Notes under the pieces: generated by a model | What the model was told of the DNA's origin: nothing | Databases searched by the model: none | The model's input: only the letters and a program-made list of their open reading frames with translations | Part shown: piece after piece, positions 9,284 to 16,900 of the stretch | Numbering within the stretch: the first letter of the stretch is position 1 | How the letters are laid out: each line of letters opens with the position of its first letter | Origin: Paenibacillus radicis (ex Gao et al. 2016) | GTDB lineage: Bacteria > Bacillota > Bacilli > Paenibacillales > Paenibacillaceae | Assembly: GCF_014641555.1 (NCBI RefSeq) | Contig: NZ_BMHY01000004.1 | Coordinates: 186,001-250,000, forward strand | DNA: 64,000 nt | Direction of reading: 5' to 3' | Made by a program: the position numbers and the translations under genes

Positions 9284-9303
9284 ATATGAGCACTTGATCA
9301 TAT
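9284..9303 (-). promoter_or_regulatory. Candidate ArsR/CzrA-type operator for the metal ATPase
   Basis: ATATGA (9284-9289) and TCATAT (9298-9303) form a perfect inverted repeat with an 8-bp spacer containing GCACTTGA. This resembles the imperfect 12-2-12 boxes bound by zinc/cadmium SmtB/CzrA/CadC repressors. It lies 24 bp upstream of the ATPase start codon. The binding protein is inferred, not seen nearby. Confidence 0.5.
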
Positions 9304-9491
9304 GATATGCGAGCGACCGGAATATGTCAAATTTTAATCACAGTAATCCTTGAATATTAAACGCAGGCTTGACGGAATACGTTCATCATTTCCCTTATTT
9401 TATCCAGAAGAAGCAAAATGATTATTAGAAACCAAAAAGCCCTTTATTCGGTTAAACGGATTAGATGACGAGCTCGTGCATATATTCAAAT

Positions 9492-9522
9492 AAGTTACAA
9501 AAAAACCTTAAATGTGTAACTT
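9492..9522. promoter_or_regulatory. Inverted repeat upstream of monooxygenase promoter
   Basis: AAGTTACA (9492-9499) and TGTAACTT (9515-9522) are perfect 8-bp arms with a 15-bp spacer. The repeat ends 12 bp upstream of the predicted -35 box at 9535, a position typical for an activator or upstream repressor site. No cognate regulator is adjacent. Confidence 0.45.
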
Positions 9523-9534
9523 TATTCATGTTAG

Positions 9535-9564
9535 TTGAATGTCTGTTTCGCGCGCGGGTATAAT
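9535..9564 (+). promoter_or_regulatory. Sigma-A-like promoter for the FAD monooxygenase
   Basis: TTGAAT (9535-9540), an 18-bp spacer and a perfect TATAAT (9559-9564). The transcript leader to the ATG at 9680 would be about 110 nt. The rest of 9304-9534 shows only the inverted repeat at 9492. Confidence 0.6.
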
Positions 9565-9679
9565 CAAATTCTGGAAGTTGAACAGATGAGAGAGGGAAGA
9601 AAGGAGAAGGGCGCTGCCGATATTCCTAACATAGAGAGCAGTAAGAATTCACAAATGACAACCGAAAGGAATGATATAG

Positions 9680-11203
9680 ATGGCAGAATTAAAGGCTAAA
9701 GGCAAAGCTGTAGTCATCGGTGCAGGAATAGCCGGTCTCGTGACCGCTCGTGTTTTATCAGATTATTTTGAGGCTGTCGTTATAGTGGAAAGGGATGAAT
9801 TGCCGGCTGACCCCGTCATGCGATCAGGTGTTCCTCAAGCCTATCATCCGCATCGGATACTGCCTCGGGGCCATATAATACTTGAACGTTATTTTCCCGG
9901 TTATATTGATGATTTGCTGAAGATGGGAGCGGACCCTTCGGATGAGGATTCAGTAGAACTTGCCAATAGTTACGGGAGCTTTCGCATACAACCGCCGAAG
10001 AACACGGCGTCCTGCAGCAGAGCTTTGTTAGAATGGGGAATCCGACAACGGGTTCAACAGGTAGAAAACGTTCGCTTTGTTTCAAATACAGAGGCAACAG
10101 AGTTAATCGCTTCGGATAATCAGAAGACGATTACAGGTATTTACATAAGGGAACGCAACGAACAAAAAACAGTAAGCGCGGTGACAGCTGATCTGGTTGT
10201 GGATACAGCGGGACGTTCCTCGAAAGCGGCCAAATGGCTTGAATCTCTAGGTTATTCAGTGCCAGAACCAGAATTATTGAAAGTTTCATTAGGCTATAGC
10301 ACCCGCTATTATAAAATTCCTGAGCACTTGAATAAAGAGTGGCATTCTATCTTATCGGACCCGCATCCCGAAAAAGGAATTTATTCCAGCTATCTGTTTA
10401 GAATTGAAAATAACGTTGCCGGATCTCTCCTTTTTAGCGCAGGCGATGAACCCTATCCTTCAACCGATATTGAAGCTTATCAAAAAGAATTAAAAACGGT
10501 AGCTGCAGCCGGGGTGGCTGAACTGACAAGTAAATTGGAGCCGATTCAAGGACCAAGGGGCTATCGTGTGCAGGAGTCGGTTCGTCAACACTACGAACAG
10601 ATGGAAGATTGGCCAGAAGGGCTGCTTGTGCTTGGAGATGCTTTCTGCAGCTTCGACCCCATTTATGGACAAGGGATGACGGTAGCCGCGATTGAAGCGG
10701 AGACTCTCGGTGATTGCTTGAAAGAGCAGCGCAGCAATCCTCAGCCTCAGTTCGAACGTCGGGTACTTGAGCGGATGCAGCAAGCCGTTGAACCGGCCTG
10801 GTGGATTAGTTCCGTATCGGATCTGCGGTGGAAGGGCGTCGAGCACACCGGTGCGGAGGCATTGAAAGGCGTTGCATTTGCTCATAAGTATATTGATTTA
10901 TACACCAAAAAGGCCACTAAACTGGCAATAGAAAAGGATTTCTCGATGTATGGAGCCATGTTCATGATGAATTCGCTAGTTCTCCCGCCGAATGAGTTTT
11001 TTAATGCAAAGATACTCACTATGCTGCTTGACGATGACGGTTCCTATGAAGAGCAGCAGCTTCGAGCTCAGCTAGCGGAATCCGATCCGCAGAGGTTTCA
11101 AGCAAGGATAGAAGAACTTATTCCGTCCTTTAATGGAGCTTATGATAAAGTATTGCGAAATCTGTCAGCCGTGTTGCATGGGGGAACAGGATTCGGGTCA
11201 TAG
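9680..11203 (+). CDS. FAD-dependent monooxygenase/reductase-like flavoprotein
   Basis: 507 residues. N-terminal Rossmann dinucleotide fold VVIGAGIAGLVTARVL (residues about 10-26) with a basic/acidic end of strand 2 (VERDE). The second FAD motif, GDAFCSFDPIYGQGMT (about 324-339), is typical of the squalene-epoxidase/geranylgeranyl-reductase/PHBH-like monooxygenases. The C-terminal 120 residues are helical. No membrane helix is obvious. The substrate cannot be predicted; homologous proteins hydroxylate or halogenate aromatic or isoprenoid compounds. An AAAGG-containing site precedes ATG 9680. Transcribed alone, with its own promoter and the terminator at 11217. Confidence 0.85.
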   Translation: MAELKAKGKAVVIGAGIAGLVTARVLSDYFEAVVIVERDELPADPVMRSGVPQAYHPHRILPRGHIILERYFPGYIDDLLKMGADPSDEDSVELANSYGSFRIQPPKNTASCSRALLEWGIRQRVQQVENVRFVSNTEATELIASDNQKTITGIYIRERNEQKTVSAVTADLVVDTAGRSSKAAKWLESLGYSVPEPELLKVSLGYSTRYYKIPEHLNKEWHSILSDPHPEKGIYSSYLFRIENNVAGSLLFSAGDEPYPSTDIEAYQKELKTVAAAGVAELTSKLEPIQGPRGYRVQESVRQHYEQMEDWPEGLLVLGDAFCSFDPIYGQGMTVAAIEAETLGDCLKEQRSNPQPQFERRVLERMQQAVEPAWWISSVSDLRWKGVEHTGAEALKGVAFAHKYIDLYTKKATKLAIEKDFSMYGAMFMMNSLVLPPNEFFNAKILTMLLDDDGSYEEQQLRAQLAESDPQRFQARIEELIPSFNGAYDKVLRNLSAVLHGGTGFGS

Positions 11204-11216
11204 TATACATAAATTA

Positions 11217-11253
11217 AAGCTGTCATTCTCAAGATGAATGGCAGCTTTTTTAT
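11217..11253 (+). terminator. Rho-independent terminator
   Basis: A 12-bp stem, AAGCTGTCATTC (11217-11228) with GAATGGCAGCTT (11236-11247) and one G-U pair, then a T run. Confidence 0.85.
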
Positions 11254-11303
11254 AAGCAGAAATAAATGCCAAAGCCAAATTTGCGAATCGATTGAAAAAA
11301 GGG

Positions 11304-11333
11304 TTGACGACTCTGAAAACGTTTTGATATATT
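11304..11333 (+). promoter_or_regulatory. lacI-family gene promoter with internal operator
   Basis: TTGACG (11304-11309), an 18-bp spacer and TATATT (11328-11333). The palindrome TCTGAAAACGTTTTGATA (11312-11329) sits between the two boxes, centred on CG at 11320/11321. It shares the AACGTT core and TCTG edge with the two operators at 12426 and 12483, so autorepression is likely. It also resembles a cre site, so CcpA is an alternative binder. Confidence 0.65.
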
Positions 11334-11388
11334 TTGTTTATCCAATCAGCAGTCGATGGAACATCACAGGAAAGAGGAGGGGAACGTT

Positions 11389-12399
11389 CTGGCTGTCAAT
11401 ATTAAAGATGTCGCAGAGAAAGCCGGCGTTTCGATCTCAACCGTGTCCAGAGTGCTGAACAACGGGAAGTACGTCAAGCAGGAAGTGAGATTGGCGGTTC
11501 AACAAGCGATTAAAGACCTCAACTTCGTGCCTAACAGTATCGCCCGTAGTTTGGTTCGCAAGAAGACGAACCTGATTGGCGTCATTGCATCCGATATCTC
11601 AACCAGCTTTTTCTCCTCCACGCTCAGTTATATTGAAGAAGCGGCAAGTCAGAATCGTTACAACATACTTGTCGGCAACATCAAAGATAATCTGGACAAG
11701 GAATTGAAGTATTTGCATGTGTTTAAGGAAATGCAGGTAGACGGCATTATTGTTATGCACGAGAAGATGAACAAGCACATCGAGCGTTTTCTTCAAACTC
11801 TTACAACGCCTACCGTGTTCTGCAGCGCAAAGCCAAGAACAACGGTGGATTGCCCTTCGGTCAACATCGACGATATGCAGGCATCGTATGATACGGTAAA
11901 GCATCTAATCGCTTTAGGACACCGGCGTATTGCTTTCATCGGGGGAGATACGAAAGAGATTTCGACGGGACGGAATCGTTATGACGGTTACTTGAAAGCA
12001 CTTGTAGAATCGGGCATTTCCGTTAACCCGGAATGGGTTCGGTTCGGCAATTTCAAGATGAAGGACGGCTATGAGATTATGCAATCCTTTCTTCAAGGCG
12101 AGTATTTGCCGACGGTTGTCTTTGCTGTCAGTGATGATATGGCAGTGGGGGCGCTCAATTGCATTGTAGACCATGGTCTGAAAGTGCCGGATGACATTTC
12201 GGTCGTCGGATTCGACGACTCCAGTATTACAGAAACCGTTCGTCCGAAGCTAACCTCATTGCATCAGCCGATTCAACAAATCGGGCAGATGAGCGTCGAT
12301 ATATTGATTAAGATGATTGAAGGGAACTCGCCGGGCGTTAAGGAAGTTGTGCTTAGTCATAAATTGGTCGAGAGAGACAGCTTGAGAAGTTTACTTTAA
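11389..12399 (+). CDS. LacI-family transcriptional regulator
   Basis: About 336 residues. The N-terminal LacI HTH and hinge read NIKDVAEKAGVSISTVSR then VLN, followed by the periplasmic-binding-protein-like sugar-sensing domain (TNLIGVIASDISTSFFSS; GFDDSSITETVRPKLTSLHQP). The start is unusual. GGAGG (11376-11380) sits 8 nt before CTG 11389, which would give the canonical LacI N-terminus (Met)-Ala-Val-Asn-Ile-Lys-Asp-Val. ATG 11356 is in frame but has no ribosome site and would place the SD inside the gene. It precedes the PfkB-GH4-isomerase genes and probably represses them in the absence of a sugar inducer. Confidence 0.9.
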   Translation: MAVNIKDVAEKAGVSISTVSRVLNNGKYVKQEVRLAVQQAIKDLNFVPNSIARSLVRKKTNLIGVIASDISTSFFSSTLSYIEEAASQNRYNILVGNIKDNLDKELKYLHVFKEMQVDGIIVMHEKMNKHIERFLQTLTTPTVFCSAKPRTTVDCPSVNIDDMQASYDTVKHLIALGHRRIAFIGGDTKEISTGRNRYDGYLKALVESGISVNPEWVRFGNFKMKDGYEIMQSFLQGEYLPTVVFAVSDDMAVGALNCIVDHGLKVPDDISVVGFDDSSITETVRPKLTSLHQPIQQIGQMSVDILIKMIEGNSPGVKEVVLSHKLVERDSLRSLL

Positions 12400-12418
12400 A
12401 GGTTCAAGCTTCTTTTTT
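12379..12418 (+). terminator. Weak terminator overlapping the lacI-family stop codon
   Basis: AGCTTGA (12379-12385) pairs with TCAAGCT (12404-12410) and is followed by TCTTTTTT. The stem starts inside the last codons of the regulator and the loop is long, so termination may be partial. Confidence 0.4.
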
Positions 12419-12425
12419 GCCCAAG

Positions 12426-12443
12426 TCTGATAACGTTGCCAGA
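12426..12443. promoter_or_regulatory. LacI-type operator, copy 2
   Basis: TCTGATAACGTTGCCAGA, centred on CG at 12434/12435, is a palindrome with TCTG/CAGA edges and an AACGTT core. It matches the operator inside the regulator promoter and copy 3, which lies 57 bp downstream. Confidence 0.7.
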
Positions 12444-12482
12444 AATGAATCGTAATAGTTGTTATGGCCTCTTTCTTATAAG

Positions 12483-12500
12483 TCTGGTAACGTTCTCAGA
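12483..12500. promoter_or_regulatory. LacI-type operator, copy 3
   Basis: TCTGGTAACGTTCTCAGA, centred on CG at 12491/12492, just upstream of the PfkB kinase gene. With copy 2 it brackets the probable operon promoter, a layout that could allow tight or looped repression. Confidence 0.7.
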
Positions 12501-12533
12501 AAACATTACAATTGAAGCGTGGGGGTCATCCTA

Positions 12534-13493
12534 TTGAAAGCTGAAAAACCATACGATGTACTGCTCCTGGGAGCAGGAAACATTGATATTGTCGTTAGCG
12601 GCTGCAACGCCATTCCGGATGCTGGTCAGGAGATTAGGGTTCCGAATATTTCTTTCCACATTGGAGGCGGAACGGCGCTGAGCGGATTGGGCATAGCCAA
12701 GCTGGGCATGCATCCAATCATTACGGGACTTGTCGGCGATGATTATTGCGGAAGGTTCATTATTGATGAGCTTCATCGCAATGGAGTAGCTACGGATATC
12801 GGATTTAGTCAAAAACAAAGCACCGGTATCAGCATTGCATTTAACCCGGAGACGGATCGGTCCTTTGTCACTTATGACGGCACCGTCACAGAGTTTACGT
12901 TAAACGATGTGCCGGAGCAGCTGTTCACCAAGGTCCGGCATGTCCACATTACCGGCTATAACGGACGTTCCAATCACGAGGAGTATTTGTCCTTTGTGAC
13001 AAAGGCCAAGCAGTCCGGCCTTACGGTATCGATGGATGTAGGCTGGGACGAGACAGGCGAATGGTATGAAGGCATTTTCGACATTATCCCGTCTGTTGAT
13101 GTGTTTTTTGCGAATGAACTGGAAGCCCTCCATTATTCGCGGAAGTCTGATGTCAAAGCCGCGCTTTCCGTCTTTGCAAAACATACGCCTTCAGCCGTCA
13201 TCAAGCTTGGAGAGGGGGGAGTAATCGCTGCACGTAACGGGAAAATGATGCATCATCCTTCTTTCCAAGTAACAGTTGTGGATACAACAGGCGCCGGTGA
13301 TTCATTCAATGCCGGGTATCTCTATGGCTATTTGAAAGGAGATGACTTGGAAAATTGCTTGAAATACGGCACCGCCTGCGGCTCGCTTTCCGTTACAAAG
13401 CGTGGAGGCAGCACGGGGTCCCCGACCCTAGCTGAATTAACCGCGTTTTTGTCCAATCATTCGCCGCGAGAAGCTGTCACTTTATTATCCTAA
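12534..13493 (+). CDS. PfkB-family carbohydrate kinase
   Basis: 319 residues from TTG. Ribokinase fold: substrate-side GGG motif (residues about 44-46), and C-terminal signature DTTGAGDSFNAGY with the catalytic Asp near residue 256 and an anion hole in GAGD. It phosphorylates a sugar or nucleoside, and the neighbouring GH4 enzyme suggests a sugar freed from a glycoside. TTG 12534 lies 8 nt after GGGGG (12521-12525), while the GTG at 12519 has no ribosome site. First gene of a three-gene operon (gaps of 32 and 29 bp) behind two LacI operators. Confidence 0.88.
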   Translation: MKAEKPYDVLLLGAGNIDIVVSGCNAIPDAGQEIRVPNISFHIGGGTALSGLGIAKLGMHPIITGLVGDDYCGRFIIDELHRNGVATDIGFSQKQSTGISIAFNPETDRSFVTYDGTVTEFTLNDVPEQLFTKVRHVHITGYNGRSNHEEYLSFVTKAKQSGLTVSMDVGWDETGEWYEGIFDIIPSVDVFFANELEALHYSRKSDVKAALSVFAKHTPSAVIKLGEGGVIAARNGKMMHHPSFQVTVVDTTGAGDSFNAGYLYGYLKGDDLENCLKYGTACGSLSVTKRGGSTGSPTLAELTAFLSNHSPREAVTLLS

Positions 13494-13525
13494 TTCGATA
13501 ACCAAATTATGAGGAGGAATTTCAA

Positions 13526-14896
13526 ATGAAATTGGTACTAATTGGAGGCGCGGGTGTTCGCGCTGTATTTTTCACAAAAAGCTTAACGATGCTGGCTAAA
13601 GATATCGGCATTACAAAATTCGTGATGTATGACGTTAACCGGGAGAAGCTGGAAATCATCGGGAAGCTGTGCAAGCATGTCGTGAAGGAAAGCGGCCTTA
13701 ACATGGAACTCGAATTCAGCGACGATATCGAGGAAGCCTTGGTTGGAGCGGACTATGTCATTACGACGATCCGCGTAGGCAATGATCATTCCCGTGTCAT
13801 CGATGAGCAAATTGCTTTGAAGCATGGCGTTATCGGCCAAGAAACAACAGGCCCTGGCGGCTTCTCGATGGCAATTCGTACGATTCCCGTATTGCTCGAT
13901 TATTGTGAGAAAATTAAACGTATTGCGCCAAACGCATGGGTATTTAACTTTACGAATCCATCTGGCCTCGTATCTCAAGCGCTTCATACTGCAGGTTACG
14001 ACCGTGTTATCGGCATTTGCGATACGCCAAGCTCGACGAAGATCCGTATTGCCGAAGCGATTGGTGCCAATCCGGATGAGCTGTATGTTGAATTTGTCGG
14101 ACTGAACCATCTCTCCTGGATTACAAGCATTGTGCAGGATGGTAAAGAATTGCTGCCTGAGCTTGTGTCGGACAAAGCGTTCATCGCGAAGGTTGGCGAA
14201 TTCAAAATGTTCGATCCGGAATTGATCGATACGCTTAAACTGCTGCCGAATGAGTATCTGTACTACTATTACAACCGCGAACAAGCGGTTCAGAACATTG
14301 TTGAGAATGGCGATACACGTGCTAAGTTCGTCGAAGCGAACAATGCCGAGATGCTGCGTGTGCTTGGGGAAATGGACATTGATGCGGATCCGGAAGCAGC
14401 GCTTCAAACCTACCTGCGGTTCATGCACAAACGCGAGTCCTCCTACATGGCGATTGAGACGAGCAAAGGGCCTATCGAACAACCTTCTGAGGATGAGAAG
14501 CTCGAAATGCCAAATACGCTCGGTTATGCCGGCGTCATGCTGGATTTCGCACGGGCGATGAACCAAGGCATTGAGAAGCATATCGTACTGAACATTCCTG
14601 CAGGAGACCGTGTTGAAGGATTTGACAAAAACGACGTGCTAGAAATTACATGCCGCATGACCGCTCAAGGTGCGGTTCCTGTTACACCAAAGAAGCTGCC
14701 TGAGCATGCTTACCAACTGATGAAGAATGTGAAGCTGTTCGAAAGCTATACAGTAGAAGCCGTGTTGAACAAATCGAAGGATTCTGCAATCAAAGCATTG
14801 ATGGTTCACCCGCTTGTCAATTCGTACTCGATGGCCAAAAGCCTCGTTCATGATTATCTCGAAGCGTATGCAGATATTCTTGGAGAGTGGAACTAA
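13526..14896 (+). CDS. Glycoside hydrolase family 4 (NAD/Mn-dependent)
   Basis: 456 residues, full length for GH4. The N-terminal NAD-binding fold is VLIGGAGVRA (residues 4-13). Other GH4 markers: Gly-Gln-Glu-Thr-Thr-Gly (103-108), TNPSG (143-147), Cys165 in GICDTPSS, and Asn194-His195 in GLNHLSW, which provide the metal site. GH4 enzymes cleave glycosides by an oxidation-elimination-reduction route, usually on 6-phospho-glycosides. No phosphotransferase genes lie nearby, so whether the substrate is phosphorylated is open; the upstream PfkB kinase could provide the phosphate. AGGAGG-type site before ATG 13526. Confidence 0.93.
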   Translation: MKLVLIGGAGVRAVFFTKSLTMLAKDIGITKFVMYDVNREKLEIIGKLCKHVVKESGLNMELEFSDDIEEALVGADYVITTIRVGNDHSRVIDEQIALKHGVIGQETTGPGGFSMAIRTIPVLLDYCEKIKRIAPNAWVFNFTNPSGLVSQALHTAGYDRVIGICDTPSSTKIRIAEAIGANPDELYVEFVGLNHLSWITSIVQDGKELLPELVSDKAFIAKVGEFKMFDPELIDTLKLLPNEYLYYYYNREQAVQNIVENGDTRAKFVEANNAEMLRVLGEMDIDADPEAALQTYLRFMHKRESSYMAIETSKGPIEQPSEDEKLEMPNTLGYAGVMLDFARAMNQGIEKHIVLNIPAGDRVEGFDKNDVLEITCRMTAQGAVPVTPKKLPEHAYQLMKNVKLFESYTVEAVLNKSKDSAIKALMVHPLVNSYSMAKSLVHDYLEAYADILGEWN

Positions 14897-14925
14897 GAAG
14901 GCTGGTTTAAGCAGGAGGCGACTGC

Positions 14926-15858
14926 ATGAAAGCAAAGGGAATTGGGATCAGTCTGAACGCAGATATGGTAAACGGAGATCTGGAAACGCTGGAGCGCCAT
15001 CTCGGCTATATTGCTGACGCTGGGTGCGATTACGCAGAGCTGATTCTTCACGGACTGGATGTCGTGATCGGAGGCCGTGTTCACCCGAAACGTCTGGAAA
15101 GAGTGCGTGAGGTGCTTGGGAAATTCAAGCTGGGTTACACGATGCATCTGCCTTATGAATTGAACTTGTTGTCTTGGGCGAAAGGCCAGGAATATGAGGC
15201 CGTCTTCGAGACGGGGATTGAGCTGTCCGCAGCGATTGGCGCCGATACGATCATTTATCATAGCTCCTACGCTGAGTTGACGGATCAAAATCTGGAACAG
15301 CATTATTTTCCGAAATATGGCCGTATGAAACGGGAAGAGCTGTTCAAGCTGCTGCTTGAAGAGGATGTAGCGATGCTGCACAGACTGGGGCGTATCGCTG
15401 AGAGTGCAGGAATATCGATCGGGGTCGAGAACAATATCTGGTACGATCTGAAAAATGATTATACCTATGGCGTTCGTCCGCAGACGGTAGCAGAGCACAT
15501 ACGCAAGGTTGGTCTGGACAATGTGGGCATTACGCTCGATATCGGCCATTGCTATTTAACATCCATTGCGTACGGCTATGACTTCAAAGAGGCGATTGAA
15601 GCTGTACTTCCTTACACGAAGCACTTGCATGTGCATGACAATTTCGGCAAACTGTACGATGCTAAGGCCTATATGAGCAATTTGCCTTATGGCTATGGTG
15701 ATTTGCATCTGCCTGTCGGCTGGGGCTCGATTCCTTATTCGGAAGTGTTCGAGTGGCTGGCTGCGTATGAGGGCATCGTCAACATGGAGATTGAATTCCG
15801 GTTATATCCTCATTTTCAGGAGTCGGTAGAAGAGATGAGGGAGCTTTTAGCCAGGTAA
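14926..15858 (+). CDS. Xylose-isomerase-like TIM barrel (sugar isomerase/epimerase)
   Basis: 310 residues, AP-endonuclease-2/xylose-isomerase-like barrel. Metal-ligand strands are recognisable: IGVENN (Glu), ITLDIGHC (Asp, His), LHVHDNFG (His, Asp) and VNMEIEF (Glu). Members interconvert sugars or oxidise and epimerise sugar derivatives. Last gene of the LacI-PfkB-GH4 cluster, 29 bp after GH4 with an AGGAGG site, so it probably processes the sugar released by GH4. A strong terminator follows. Confidence 0.87.
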   Translation: MKAKGIGISLNADMVNGDLETLERHLGYIADAGCDYAELILHGLDVVIGGRVHPKRLERVREVLGKFKLGYTMHLPYELNLLSWAKGQEYEAVFETGIELSAAIGADTIIYHSSYAELTDQNLEQHYFPKYGRMKREELFKLLLEEDVAMLHRLGRIAESAGISIGVENNIWYDLKNDYTYGVRPQTVAEHIRKVGLDNVGITLDIGHCYLTSIAYGYDFKEAIEAVLPYTKHLHVHDNFGKLYDAKAYMSNLPYGYGDLHLPVGWGSIPYSEVFEWLAAYEGIVNMEIEFRLYPHFQESVEEMRELLAR

Positions 15859-15870
15859 ATGAACAAATTT

Positions 15871-15911
15871 GGGAGCTGACGCTGCATGAGCGTTAGCTCC
15901 CTTTTATTTTC
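15871..15911 (+). terminator. Strong rho-independent terminator
   Basis: A 13-bp stem with one G-U pair: GGGAGCTGACGCT (15871-15883) with AGCGTTAGCTCCC (15889-15901), then TTTTATTTT. It ends the sugar operon. Confidence 0.88.
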
Positions 15912-15942
15912 CACCCAAGCCGAAAGCCGGAAGAGAATGGGG

Positions 15943-15973
15943 TGGACTTTGCCCTAAGGGGAAGGTGTATAGT
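15943..15973 (+). promoter_or_regulatory. MerR-type promoter with 19-bp spacer
   Basis: TGGACT (15943-15948), a spacer of exactly 19 bp, and TATAGT (15968-15973). The spacer carries a dyad centred at 15956: ACTTTGCCCT on the left and AGGGGAAGGT on the right, matching at 8 of 10 positions. An overlong spacer with an internal palindrome is the hallmark of promoters untwisted by MerR activators. It drives the MerR gene at 16044 and the hydrolase behind it. Confidence 0.7.
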
Positions 15974-16043
15974 GAGAGATAGCAACGGACTGGTTCGATC
16001 ATCCAACTGTTCCGATAAAAGGCTGAAGAATGGAGGTTACGGC

Positions 16044-16865
16044 TTGCTGTCGATTGGAGAATTCTCGAAGATATGTGGAGTGTCGGCCAAAACGCTTCGC
16101 TATTACGATGAAATTGGCTTAATACATCCTGATGAGATTAATGGTGACAACGGTTATCGGTACTACTCGATTGGCCAGCTAGAGAAAATGCTCTGGATCA
16201 ACCGGTTGAAAGCTTATCAGTTCTCACTGGAGGAGATCGGAGCCATCCTGGACTGGGAACAGGATCATTTTGAAGCTAACATTTATAATGCGCTTAATCG
16301 GAAAAGGAGAGGGCTCCAGGAGAAGCTGGATGCTGCAGCCTACACCCTTAATCAAATAAGTCTCGATATCTCTAATGTAGAAAAGGGCATTCCGATTATG
16401 TCCTATCTTCAGCAGATCGAAGTGCAGCTTGTAGAAACGGTTCCGATGAATGTGCTCTCCATCCGTCTGAAGTTAAGCAGTGATCATTACGCAGAAGGGT
16501 ATGGCGCATATTTCAGCAGGCTGTATGAAAAGATTGCGACTGAGCAATTGACGCTGCGGGGCAGCCCCATGACGATTTATCACAGCCCGGAATATAATCC
16601 TGCTGGCAATGATACGGAGTTTGCGATTCCGGTCGAAGAGGCTGTAACGGGTACGCGTGATTTACCGGGAGGCTTATGTGCCAAATCGGTGTTAAAAGGC
16701 TCCTATACGCAATTGACATCCGTATATGCGAAGCTGAGCGAATGGATCGACAGGGAAGGGTATGTATTACTGAAATCCCCGTATGAAAGGTATGTATCCG
16801 ATCCCCATTATACGCTTCCTGAAGACCGAATTACTGAAGTGTATTTTCCAGTGAAGAAAAAATAA
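16044..16865 (+). CDS. MerR-family regulator with GyrI-like effector domain
   Basis: 273 residues from TTG. N-terminal MerR HTH (IGEFSKICGVSAKTLRYYDE, then NGYRYY), a coiled coil at about residues 75-115, and a C-terminal BmrR/GyrI-like ligand-binding domain (about 125-273, including the late conserved DPHYTLPEDRITEVYFPV). This is the BmrR/TipA-type layout that senses bulky or cationic small molecules. GGAGG (16032-16036) is 7 nt before TTG 16044. The longer frame from 15942 would start inside its own promoter. It is co-transcribed with the serine hydrolase 35 bp downstream. Confidence 0.88.
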   Translation: MLSIGEFSKICGVSAKTLRYYDEIGLIHPDEINGDNGYRYYSIGQLEKMLWINRLKAYQFSLEEIGAILDWEQDHFEANIYNALNRKRRGLQEKLDAAAYTLNQISLDISNVEKGIPIMSYLQQIEVQLVETVPMNVLSIRLKLSSDHYAEGYGAYFSRLYEKIATEQLTLRGSPMTIYHSPEYNPAGNDTEFAIPVEEAVTGTRDLPGGLCAKSVLKGSYTQLTSVYAKLSEWIDREGYVLLKSPYERYVSDPHYTLPEDRITEVYFPVKKK

Positions 16866-16900
16866 CAGAAGACTTACAAGTGATAAAGGGAGGACGTTCA

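Noticed and set aside
13583..14581. Long antisense open frame (332 codons) opposite the GH4 gene
   Set aside because: The plus strand encodes a complete GH4 enzyme with all signature residues; the antisense frame has no recognisable family and no ribosome site. The same applies to the 218-codon frame at 14893-15549.
15942..16043. Upstream extension of the MerR gene
   Set aside because: The extension would begin inside the predicted MerR promoter and would translate the GGAGG ribosome site; TTG 16044 gives the standard MerR N-terminus.
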